Of a stretch of 64,000 bases of DNA, positions 1 through 6,395 are shown piece by piece; the stretch's first letter is position 1; every line of letters begins with the position of its first letter. The stretch covers positions 1-64,000 of the forward strand of contig NZ_CABYWZ010000003.1 of assembly GCF_902522795.1 (NCBI RefSeq), given 5' to 3'. Made by a program: the position numbers and the translations under genes. The notes beneath the pieces are model-generated. The model saw nothing but the letters and a program-made list of their open reading frames with translations, was not told where the DNA came from and did no database searches. This DNA is from an uncultured Prochlorococcus sp. (GTDB lineage Bacteria > Cyanobacteriota > Cyanobacteriia > PCC-6307 > Cyanobiaceae).

Positions 1-90
1 TACCAAAATGTAATTAAGACCAAAATTATTTTGTAAGAAAGCATATCTGTTTTTATATTCAGAATTTAGTATGTATTTCTAATAATCCCA

Positions 91-122
91 AAAAAAAGAT
101 CCCTCAGAGAGAGATCCTTTAT
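91..122 (-). terminator. Rho-independent terminator of the Yfr2-like RNA
   Basis: A stem of GATC pairing GATC and CTC pairing GAG around an AGA loop is followed on the minus strand by UUUUUUU. The U-run exists only on the minus side, so the direction is clear. Confidence 0.6.
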
Positions 123-183
123 AAAATTAATTTATATCAAGTGTTTCCTTGTTTCCACTGAAATAAATCAATTCCTCCTACAC
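91..183 (-). ncRNA. Yfr2-family-like small RNA
   Basis: Read on the minus strand, this stretch has two GGAAACA motifs (complements of 150-156 and 142-148). They lie in one loop closed by AGTG/CACT (140-143 with 156-159). It ends in a hairpin followed by a run of seven U (91-122). Tandem GGAAACA motifs in loops are the hallmark of the abundant cyanobacterial Yfr2-5 RNAs. A TATTAG box (complement of 190-195) would put the 5' end near 183. The family call rests on remembered motifs; both ends are inferred. Confidence 0.65.
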
Positions 184-253
184 ACAATACTAATATCACA
201 CCTAAATTCAAAATATGTAATGTCTAATAGACCTCTATCTTAACTGTCACATG

Positions 254-366
254 GCAAAAAATACAAAAAGTACTCAAACATCAAGGTCGAGTACTTTTAA
301 AGTTATCAGAAAAAAGTGTGTGAGGAGTTTCTGATATGTTTAATCTACTCCGTAGGAAATTTAAAA
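254..366 (-). ncRNA. Small RNA with the Yfr1 core motif
   Basis: On the minus strand, ACTCCTCACACACT (complement of 315-328) matches the conserved single-stranded core of Yfr1, the RNA also found at 28189-28246. Here it sits in a loop closed by a 9-bp stem (304-312 with 328-336). A small 5' hairpin (345-355, CTAC/GTAG) precedes it, and a strong terminator (266-298) followed by U-runs ends it. A TATACT box (complement of 373-378) predicts a start near 366. The order 5' hairpin, motif, terminator resembles Yfr1, but the stems differ. It may be a paralogue or a different RNA with the same seed. Confidence 0.6.
256..298 (-). terminator. Terminator of the Yfr1-motif RNA
   Basis: A 10-bp perfect stem, AAAAGTACTC/GAGTACTTTT (266-275 with 289-298), is followed on the minus strand by two U-runs. 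On the plus strand it is followed by A-rich sequence, so it acts as a minus-strand terminator. Confidence 0.7.
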
Positions 367-396
367 GGCTACAGTATAAATTACTAATTATTTAAA
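337..396 (+). other. Possible 19-codon leader ORF behind a GAGGAG site
   Basis: ATG at 337 opens a short frame (MFNLLRRKFKRLQYKLLII) that closes with TAA at 394-396. It lies eight bases after GAGGAG (322-327), a good ribosome-binding site in a genome where such sites are often weak. That site is part of the sequence complementary to the Yfr1 core. The peptide is basic and hydrophobic, with no known relative. It overlaps the minus-strand RNA, so either strand may be the functional one. Confidence 0.25.
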
Positions 397-451
397 TCTT
401 TCAGAAAAATTTGGCGTTGATGAAAAAAATAATCAAAAACATAAAAAATTC

Positions 452-586
452 ATGAAAAGCATTTACAAAAAAATCATTTTTATTATTTCAGCAATAGCGC
501 TTTTTTCAGTAATAGTAGGTGTTGTCAAATATTCACTTACTTATATTGAAAATAATCCCGAAAAATACTTACCTAGACAAAAGTAG
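452..586 (+). CDS. Small single-pass membrane protein (44 aa)
   Basis: ATG at 452 gives a 44-residue protein: a basic N-terminus (MKSIYKK), one hydrophobic helix at about residues 8-26, and a polar tail ending in PRQK. The frame is open further upstream to about 380, but without an ATG or GTG. Tiny one-helix proteins of unknown role are common in Prochlorococcus. I do not recognise this one, and no partner gene can be inferred. Confidence 0.45.
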   Translation: MKSIYKKIIFIISAIALFSVIVGVVKYSLTYIENNPEKYLPRQK

Positions 587-663
587 GACAAAAATTAAGT
601 ATAAATTCACTTCAAAAAATCTATAAAGTGTCTTAAATATGATCTACATTGACAGCTTGAGTC

Positions 664-807
664 ATGAAAATAAAAAACACCTCAGTTCTTAATCAGAATA
701 AAATTCATTTAAGTCAATTTAAAAATAAGCATAAATATCAAATACTTGAAAATTACTGGAAGAAAAGAAAGAAAGAATGTGAAAAAAATCTTTCAAAATT
801 TTGCTAA
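664..807 (+). CDS. Small basic protein (47 aa), unknown
   Basis: ATG at 664 opens a 47-codon frame rich in Lys, Asn and Gln, with a charged helical middle (LENYWKKRKKECEKN) and a terminal Cys. It ends nine bases before the next gene at 817, which suggests co-transcription. There is no signal peptide or membrane segment. The coding call rests on length, codon use and spacing only. Confidence 0.4.
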   Translation: MKIKNTSVLNQNKIHLSQFKNKHKYQILENYWKKRKKECEKNLSKFC

Positions 808-816
808 CCGATAATT

Positions 817-1065
817 ATGAATTTTATTTTTTCTTTTTTATTAGCATCTGTAATGTGGGTACAAGTTCCACAATGGGAAGCTGACTGGTCAAAATGTGCT
901 GTAGATGTTCCCGATTCGTCATGTCACTGGTACGTAGCTGCTCCCGATAATACTTTTGGGGAAGGATTTAATTGGGAAAACGCTCCTTGGTTTGATGCTA
1001 ATGGATTACAGGATGTAGCTAAGATTGAGAAGGAATCTGTAGTAGAAAAACTTCAGAATAACTAA
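817..1065 (+). CDS. Conserved hypothetical protein (82 aa)
   Basis: An 82-residue protein with a short hydrophobic start (MNFIFSFLLASVMWV) that could be a signal or anchor. It is followed by a Trp-rich acidic body with two Cys (WSKCAVDVPDSSCHW) and a Lys/Glu tail. The two Cys are ten residues apart and could form a disulfide if the protein is exported. I recognise it only as a Prochlorococcus-type hypothetical. It follows the small ORF at 664-807 closely and may share its transcript. Confidence 0.6.
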   Translation: MNFIFSFLLASVMWVQVPQWEADWSKCAVDVPDSSCHWYVAAPDNTFGEGFNWENAPWFDANGLQDVAKIEKESVVEKLQNN

Positions 1066-1148
1066 AGTTTCTATTTCATCAATTAACTTTTAAAAGTATT
1101 TAAATCTAGTTGCTTAGTGGTTAACTTTTGATTAATTAAATAATTTTT

Positions 1149-1295
1149 ATGCGTTTCAAAGTAAGTCTCAAAAAAAATGGCAAGGAATTTGATGAAGTTG
1201 TTATAGCCAATAATAAAAAAGAAGCTATGGAAGTAGCTTTAAAAAACAATCCAGAAGCTCAAGCATTAAACTCTGATTGGACATTTAAGATTTAA
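1149..1295 (+). CDS. Small conserved protein (48 aa), unknown
   Basis: ATG at 1149 gives 48 residues: MRFKVSLKKNGKEFDE, then VVIANNKKEAMEVAL, and a SDWTFKI end. The alternating beta-alpha-beta pattern, with an A-N-N-K-x-E-A-M helix, resembles small cyanobacterial proteins that follow the scheme 'VxxNGxxFxExVxANxxxEAxxxA'. The stop codon abuts the stop of the convergent znuB with no bases between. Function unknown. Confidence 0.6.
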   Translation: MRFKVSLKKNGKEFDEVVIANNKKEAMEVALKNNPEAQALNSDWTFKI

Positions 1296-2081
1296 TTATT
1301 TGCGAAGCTTAGGAATCAAAAGAGAAGCGACACAAATAACACTAATTGCAGGTCCAGGCGACAAATTAAAAACTATAGAGAGAATAAAGCCAAGAAGTGA
1401 GATACATAATCCAAAAAATGAAGACCTCATCATTGCAATTCTTAAACTCTGAGCCTTATTTAGCCCTAACAGAGTTGGGGTAGAAAGAAGAGCAATAACA
1501 AGAATCACTCCCACTGCTGACATTGAACTAACAATTACTAATGCCGTTGTAAAACTTAAAGCAAGATTTAATAAAGAAACGTTTATACCACTCGCGGATG
1601 CACCTTCTGGATCCAAACCCACATAAACAACCTTTTCATATCCAAAAGTCATTAAAAGTATAAATACTAAAAAAGCAATTATTGTTCTTAGTAAATCTCC
1701 AAAATTTGCTGTCAATAAATCGCCAAATAAAACTGCCTCTAAATCAATCCTTATTCCAAGAAGAGGGATAATAAGGACTCCAAATCCAAGCATTCCAGCA
1801 AGAATAGTATTCATAACTGCTTCATAGTTTTCACTTTTTCTATTAGTTAAACTTTCCGCAATCACCGAGCCTAAAAGACCACTGATAACACCACCAATTG
1901 AAGGATGAATTCCAAGAGCTAAGGCTAAAGCAAGTCCAGGTAAAACACAATGAGAGATTAAATTAACTTGTAATAATCTCTTATGAGTTATTAATACAGT
2001 TCCCATTGCTGGACATAAGATCCCTGAGAAAATAGTTATTATTAATGGGACAAGCCACCAGTTGTTATTAATAAAAGACAT
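1296..2081 (-). CDS. znuB: Zinc ABC transporter permease ZnuB
   Basis: A 261-aa integral membrane protein of the ABC-3 family (ZnuB/MntB), the channel subunit for periplasm-to-cytoplasm zinc uptake. It has about seven or eight hydrophobic segments. Family features are the ISHCVLPG segment near residue 43, VLFGDLL near 117, and a late SAVGVILVIALLSTPT segment. Length is normal. It is divergent from the Zur-type regulator and separated from znuC by that gene, so ATPase and permease are not in one operon. ABC-3 permeases also carry manganese; zinc is inferred from the neighbours (Zur, His-rich ZnuA, COG0523). Confidence 0.9.
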   Translation of the reverse strand: MSFINNNWWLVPLIITIFSGILCPAMGTVLITHKRLLQVNLISHCVLPGLALALALGIHPSIGGVISGLLGSVIAESLTNRKSENYEAVMNTILAGMLGFGVLIIPLLGIRIDLEAVLFGDLLTANFGDLLRTIIAFLVFILLMTFGYEKVVYVGLDPEGASASGINVSLLNLALSFTTALVIVSSMSAVGVILVIALLSTPTLLGLNKAQSLRIAMMRSSFFGLCISLLGFILSIVFNLSPGPAISVICVASLLIPKLRK

Positions 2082-2085
2082 TATT

Positions 2086-2096
2086 CGAATGATTCG
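2086..2096. promoter_or_regulatory. Small inverted repeat between znuB and zur
   Basis: CGAATGATTCG is a perfect 5-1-5 inverted repeat in the 56-base spacer between the divergent znuB and zur starts. It could be a regulator half-operator, but it differs from the longer box at 3417-3433. A role is only a guess. Confidence 0.2.
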
Positions 2097-2137
2097 GTAT
2101 GATCAAAAATACGGGACAAAAAAAGATTTAGAAAACA

Positions 2138-2533
2138 ATGGTAACTAAGTCCGACATTACCAAAAGACAAGAACAACTTCTTGAAGAACTTAATAAATGT
2201 GAGGATGAACTGAGCGGTCAAGAGTTGCATAGACAATTGATAGAAAGCGGAAAAGCTATGGGATTGACAACTGTTTATAGGAATCTTCAAGTTCTGATAA
2301 AGCATGGATTAATACGTTCTAGACATCTCCCAACTGGAGAGGTTCTTTACACTCCTGTAGATAGAGACATTCATCATTTGACCTGTGTTCAATGTGGTGA
2401 GACATCAAAAATGGAAGGTTGCCCCGTAAAAGATATTCATACACCCAAAACAAATCCAAAGAAATTCCAATTGTTGTTTCATACCCTCGAATATTTCGGG
2501 CTTTGCCAAAACTGTTATCAAGCTCAGAATTAA
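2138..2533 (+). CDS. zur: Fur-family zinc uptake regulator Zur
   Basis: A 131-aa Fur-family repressor. The N-terminal winged helix has the recognition-helix sequence TTVYRNLQVL (residues 44-53). It is followed by the metal-binding HHLTCVQCG (HH 79-80, Cys 83 and 86) and a second CQNC pair (Cys 123 and 126) that forms the structural zinc site. Its position among znuB, znuC and znuA makes a zinc sensor (Zur) more likely than an iron or peroxide sensor. It probably represses znuCA, and perhaps znuB and itself, when zinc is sufficient. It is convergent with znuC, 13 bases apart. Confidence 0.85.
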   Translation: MVTKSDITKRQEQLLEELNKCEDELSGQELHRQLIESGKAMGLTTVYRNLQVLIKHGLIRSRHLPTGEVLYTPVDRDIHHLTCVQCGETSKMEGCPVKDIHTPKTNPKKFQLLFHTLEYFGLCQNCYQAQN

Positions 2534-2546
2534 AAAGGAACATTTT

Positions 2547-3317
2547 CTAATCACAGAAATTATTTTCCTTTATAGAATTAATGTTTATTGCATCTAATTT
2601 ATCTTTTATTAGATCAGGACTACCAACTGCCAAAACACTTTTATCAAGAACTATTACTTGATCATAATTATTTAGAGACTCGCCCCAATCATGACTACTT
2701 ACGAGCAAAGAAAGACCAGCATCTGCAAGTTGACGAACAATTTTTAGAAAATCCTCTTTTGCGGGGGGATCCAATGCCGCACAAGGTTCATCCAGAAGAA
2801 ATATTTTTGCCGGAGACATAAGAGTTTTTGCTAATAGAGCTCTTTGTTGCTGTCCTCCTGAAAGAGAATCGAGTCTTCTATTAGCCAAATTTGCAATCCC
2901 TACTCTTTGCAGTGTAGCCTCTAATTCACAACATTTATTAATCCAAGAATTAGGATATGCTAGAAGAGTTTTGATTTGAAAGGGGTTATTACTTCTTGAT
3001 TTTGAATACTTAATTTGACCAAGAGATACCAATTTTTCAACTGTAATTGGAAACTTCCAATTCATAGAACTTCTTTGAGGCATAAGTGCCACTAGAGATC
3101 TAGATCTATATAAATTTTCACCGTCAATTTTTATTTCGCCTACATCTGGAGTATTTTGTCCTTGCAAAATTCTCAAAAGAGTTGATTTACCTGCCCCGTT
3201 TGGACCAACTAACGCTGTTAGAGTTCCAGGCTTAATCTCAACCGATACCTTGTTTAAAACTGGCTTACTTTTTTTGGTGTATGCAAATGTTAAATTTTCA
3301 GCGACTAAAGTAGCCAT
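2547..3317 (-). CDS. znuC: Zinc ABC transporter ATP-binding protein ZnuC
   Basis: A 256-aa ABC ATPase powering metal import with ZnuB. It has Walker A GPNGAGKST (38-46), a Q-loop near PQRS (80-83), signature LSGGQQQR (152-159), Walker B IFLLDEP (172-178) and H-loop His209. A segment at about 105-130, before the signature, is longer than in minimal ZnuC proteins. The gene is divergent from znuA across a 136-base spacer carrying a Zur-like operator, so both are probably controlled together. Substrate is inferred from context. Confidence 0.9.
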   Translation of the reverse strand: MATLVAENLTFAYTKKSKPVLNKVSVEIKPGTLTALVGPNGAGKSTLLRILQGQNTPDVGEIKIDGENLYRSRSLVALMPQRSSMNWKFPITVEKLVSLGQIKYSKSRSNNPFQIKTLLAYPNSWINKCCELEATLQRVGIANLANRRLDSLSGGQQQRALLAKTLMSPAKIFLLDEPCAALDPPAKEDFLKIVRQLADAGLSLLVSSHDWGESLNNYDQVIVLDKSVLAVGSPDLIKDKLDAININSIKENNFCD

Positions 3318-3416
3318 TAATTAATCTTTTAAAAAAGTCACTTTACAAGCTTACCAATAATACAAGTTGCGTATTATTTTCATAACATTTGATACCTTTA
3401 CTTGTCAGAAACAATG

Positions 3417-3433
3417 AAAATGATTATCATTTT
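3417..3433. promoter_or_regulatory. Putative Zur operator between znuC and znuA
   Basis: AAAATGATTATCATTTT is a perfect 8-1-8 inverted repeat in the divergent znuC-znuA spacer. It resembles the AT-rich TGATnATCA-type boxes bound by Zur/Fur proteins, and zur lies next door. It ends 20 bases before the znuA ATG, where a bound repressor would block the znuA promoter or its early transcript. Binding is inferred. Confidence 0.7.
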
Positions 3434-3453
3434 TGAGTATTAAATTATTTTTC

Positions 3454-4968
3454 ATGTCAATTTTTAAAAGACTTTTAGCAAGTAAAAAAGGTTCGAGTAA
3501 GTCAATTATTAAAAATTCTGTAATCGCTGGAACGATTATATTTTCTGGTTTTGGGCAGGATGTTATGGCAAAAGGAAAGTCATATGTAGCAGTAGAACCA
3601 CTAGTTTGTGATTTAGTTAAATCAATTGCATTACCATCTGACGAAGTTACATGCTTAGTAGATAGAAAACAAGATGTTCATGACTTAAAGATCAATCCAA
3701 GGCAAGCTCAATTACTAAATAGCGCAGATAAAGTATTTACTCTTGGTAAAGAAATGACTCCAAGTATGAAAAATTGGGAAAATAAAAAGAATACTGTTGT
3801 TATAGGTGTTAGTGCAATAGACGTAGATGATCATTCTGATCATGGAGGACATGACGATCATTCTGAACATTCAGCTAAAGTGGATGATCATTCTGATCAT
3901 GGAGGTCATGATGATCATTCAGACCATGGAGGACATGATGATCATGCTGAAGGTTCTTTCGAATGGGCAGGAAAATTTCAACTTTCTAAGGGTTCTTACA
4001 AATGGTCATTTGAAAAAGTAGATGGCGAATATGCTGATCCTGCAATGAAGATGGTGATTCTCAAATCTAATGACATAGAAGGGGCTGAAGATTTAGCCAA
4101 AGAATTATTAGGATCTAAAGACTCAATAAGCAGAAAAAATGATGGTACTTTGATAGCAAGTAATAAAGCTTTTGTTCTTAACTTTGATCAAAGAAAAGAA
4201 AGTACTGTTTTTAACGTGGATATCAAAGAAGATGGTCAATATATATTTTTTACTGAACACATGCCTTTTGAGTTTGAAGCAACTCAACACTTTTTTAAAG
4301 AAGTTTCAAATAGTGATGTAGAACCAATTGCACAAGTTCCAGACGAAGGAGAGGGGCATCATCATCATGACCATGGAGGTCTTGATCCACATGTATGGCA
4401 TGATCCGCATAACATCATAAAAATGGGAGATCTTATAAGCAAAAGTTTAAAGAAAGATATTTCAGTTTTTAATAGAGGTGACAGAAAACTAATTAATGAA
4501 AGATTCGAAAAAGCTGATTCTCTCTTAGAAGGCTTAGATAGTTGGATTGTCGAACAAGTAAGCTCTATTCCTGAGGAAAACAGAGTAATTGTCTCTAAAC
4601 ACAAAGCATTGGAATACTACGGGGATGCATTTGGTTTTGAAACCATTAGTTTACTTGACTTTCTTGGAGACTCCTCAAGCTTAAGACCAGACAACATAAG
4701 TTCTACTTTAAAAATGTTAGATGAAGAGAAAGTTCAGGCAATATTTCCTGAACAAATTCCAGCATCTAAGTTATTAAGGAACTTAAGTAGACAAAGTTCA
4801 GTTCCTTTAGCTTCTAATCAAATATTCGTTGATGGATTGATGATGGATGGTAATACTGTTTCAGTAGCTGTACACAACACTTGTACAATTGTTGATTCAT
4901 TAGGTGGAAGCTGCGATAAAGAATCTGGCTCCAATCTTGAGTCTGAATGGTACAAACTTTCAGATTAA
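3454..4968 (+). CDS. znuA: Zinc ABC transporter substrate-binding protein ZnuA with inserted domain
   Basis: Periplasmic zinc-capturing protein (504 aa) that delivers Zn(II) to ZnuBC. ATG 3454 is chosen; a TTG at 3433 lies inside the operator. The N-terminus is basic then hydrophobic (SVIAGTIIFSGFG), a signal peptide. Likely metal ligands lie in VHDLKINP, DPHVWHDPH and VSKHKALEYYGDAFG. Residues 127-164 hold 12 His in DH/GGH repeats, and a second HHHHDH run precedes the DPHVW motif. Between them, residues about 169-282 form an extra domain (FEWAG ... DPAMKMVIL ... FFTEHMPFEF) that ordinary ZnuA (about 300 aa) lacks. A related segment occurs in the COG0523 GTPase encoded next. His-rich loops are thought to buffer zinc; the inserted domain's role is unknown. 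Confidence 0.9.
   Translation: MSIFKRLLASKKGSSKSIIKNSVIAGTIIFSGFGQDVMAKGKSYVAVEPLVCDLVKSIALPSDEVTCLVDRKQDVHDLKINPRQAQLLNSADKVFTLGKEMTPSMKNWENKKNTVVIGVSAIDVDDHSDHGGHDDHSEHSAKVDDHSDHGGHDDHSDHGGHDDHAEGSFEWAGKFQLSKGSYKWSFEKVDGEYADPAMKMVILKSNDIEGAEDLAKELLGSKDSISRKNDGTLIASNKAFVLNFDQRKESTVFNVDIKEDGQYIFFTEHMPFEFEATQHFFKEVSNSDVEPIAQVPDEGEGHHHHDHGGLDPHVWHDPHNIIKMGDLISKSLKKDISVFNRGDRKLINERFEKADSLLEGLDSWIVEQVSSIPEENRVIVSKHKALEYYGDAFGFETISLLDFLGDSSSLRPDNISSTLKMLDEEKVQAIFPEQIPASKLLRNLSRQSSVPLASNQIFVDGLMMDGNTVSVAVHNTCTIVDSLGGSCDKESGSNLESEWYKLSD
3826..3948 (+). repeat. Tandem repeats encoding the His-rich loop of ZnuA
   Basis: A 39-base unit at 3826-3864 recurs at 3883-3921 with three mismatches. A third partial copy lies at 3922-3948. 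They encode DDHSDHGGHDDHS. DNA-level similarity suggests duplication by slippage, and the copy number is likely to vary between strains. Confidence 0.85.
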
Positions 4969-5045
4969 ATTTTTCTAATAAAAACGGTTTTCATTTCTAA
5001 TTATCACTATTATTAAACTATTGTTTATTTAGTAAAAATCAGTAA

Positions 5046-6395
5046 ATGAGCATCCAAGATAAAGTTCCCGTTACTATTCTCACTGGATTTTTAGGTTCAG
5101 GTAAGACTACTTTGCTTAATAGAATATTGAGTGAAGAGCACGGAAAAAGAATAGCAGTAATTGAAAATGAATACGGTGAAGTGGGTATAGATCAAGGGCT
5201 CGTAATTAATGCCGATGAAGAAGTGTTTGAGATGTCAAACGGGTGCATTTGTTGTACTGTTCGCGGTGATTTAATAAGAGTCCTTGGCAACCTTATGAAA
5301 AGAAGAGATAAGTTTGACTATGTTTTAGTAGAAACGACAGGATTAGCAGATCCAGGTCCAGTTGCTCAGACTTTTTTCATGGATGAAGAGATTAGTTCTG
5401 AATTTACTCTTGATGGAATTGTGACTTTAGTTGATGCTGCACATATCGATCAGCAACTAGGCAGGAGTGATGAAAGTTCAGAACAAGTGGCATTTGCAGA
5501 TGTTCTTGTCCTTAACAAAACTGATTTAGTCTCTGATGATGCACTAAATACTCTTGAATCGAGGTTGAGAGATATGAACCGAATGACTCGAATTATTCGA
5601 GCCGAGAATGCCAAAGTACCAATTGAAACAGTCTTAAATCTAAGTGCATTTGATCTTGATCAGATCCTTAAACGCAGGCCAACATTCCTTGAACCAGAAT
5701 ATCCTTTTGAATGGACAGGTGTTTACGATCTTGATGCAGGTAAATATGAATTAACGCTAGAAGAAGGACCAGATCCAGAAATGTCCCTAGTAGCTCTCGT
5801 TAACCAAGGTGAGAGTGAGGAGGAACTTAAAGATGGGGCTGAATCCTCCGTAAGACTTTATGCAGAAAAAGCTAACACTTTAGAACCTGGAAATACTATC
5901 CCATATGGAGAACATATAAATCTCAAATTAGATGATAAAGGGAATAAATCCTTCATCCTGAACATAGAAAAACCAACCAAAATAGCTTTGTTTACACAGC
6001 ACACTGCTGAAGAATTCAATATGAAAGTCATTAAAAGTGACGAAAATAAAGAGATTCCATTTAATACTGAAAGGTTCTGGCAAGCAGAGCATGAACATGA
6101 TGATGAAGTTGGCTCAATTGCTATAGAGCGTTTTGGAGATGTTGACCCAGAAAAATTAAATACTTGGATGGGAAGGCTTCTTTCAGAAAAAGGGGTGGAT
6201 ATATTCAGAACTAAAGGTTTCATAAGTTACTCAGGTAATCCAAGGCGAATAGTTTTCCAAGGAGTACACATGTTATTTACTGCACAACCTGATAAAGAAT
6301 GGGGTAACGAACCTCGTAGAAATCAACTTGTTTTTATCGGTAGAAATTTAAATGAAAAAGAGATGCAAGAAGGCTTTGATAAATGCCTGATATAG
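5046..6395 (+). CDS. COG0523 (CobW-type) GTPase, putative zinc metallochaperone, with inserted domain
   Basis: A 449-aa G3E GTPase. It has Walker A GFLGSGKTT (14-22), the metal-binding motif GCICC (Cys 67, 69, 70), ETTGLADPGP and NKTD. The C-terminal CobW_C domain (from about residue 360) is preceded by EHEHDDE. COG0523 proteins use GTP to allocate metals; next to znuA and zur, a zinc role is the natural reading. Residues about 221-330 between the GTPase and CobW_C are an extra domain (FEWTG ... DPEMSLVAL ... LFTQHTAEEF) resembling the ZnuA insert. It starts 77 bases after znuA and overlaps the WD40 gene by 13 bases, so these two are translationally coupled. Confidence 0.88.
   Translation: MSIQDKVPVTILTGFLGSGKTTLLNRILSEEHGKRIAVIENEYGEVGIDQGLVINADEEVFEMSNGCICCTVRGDLIRVLGNLMKRRDKFDYVLVETTGLADPGPVAQTFFMDEEISSEFTLDGIVTLVDAAHIDQQLGRSDESSEQVAFADVLVLNKTDLVSDDALNTLESRLRDMNRMTRIIRAENAKVPIETVLNLSAFDLDQILKRRPTFLEPEYPFEWTGVYDLDAGKYELTLEEGPDPEMSLVALVNQGESEEELKDGAESSVRLYAEKANTLEPGNTIPYGEHINLKLDDKGNKSFILNIEKPTKIALFTQHTAEEFNMKVIKSDENKEIPFNTERFWQAEHEHDDEVGSIAIERFGDVDPEKLNTWMGRLLSEKGVDIFRTKGFISYSGNPRRIVFQGVHMLFTAQPDKEWGNEPRRNQLVFIGRNLNEKEMQEGFDKCLI

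Noticed and set aside
2081-2305. Minus-strand frame opposite zur
   Set aside because: A shadow of the zur coding sequence; its codon use and lack of domain do not support a gene.
3433-3453. TTG start giving ZnuA seven extra residues
   Set aside because: The TTG lies within the likely Zur operator and adds nothing to the signal peptide; ATG 3454 is better.
4969-5045. Second Zur box upstream of the COG0523 gene
   Set aside because: Only a half-site-like TGATAAT (minus strand) is seen, with no inverted repeat; too weak to call.
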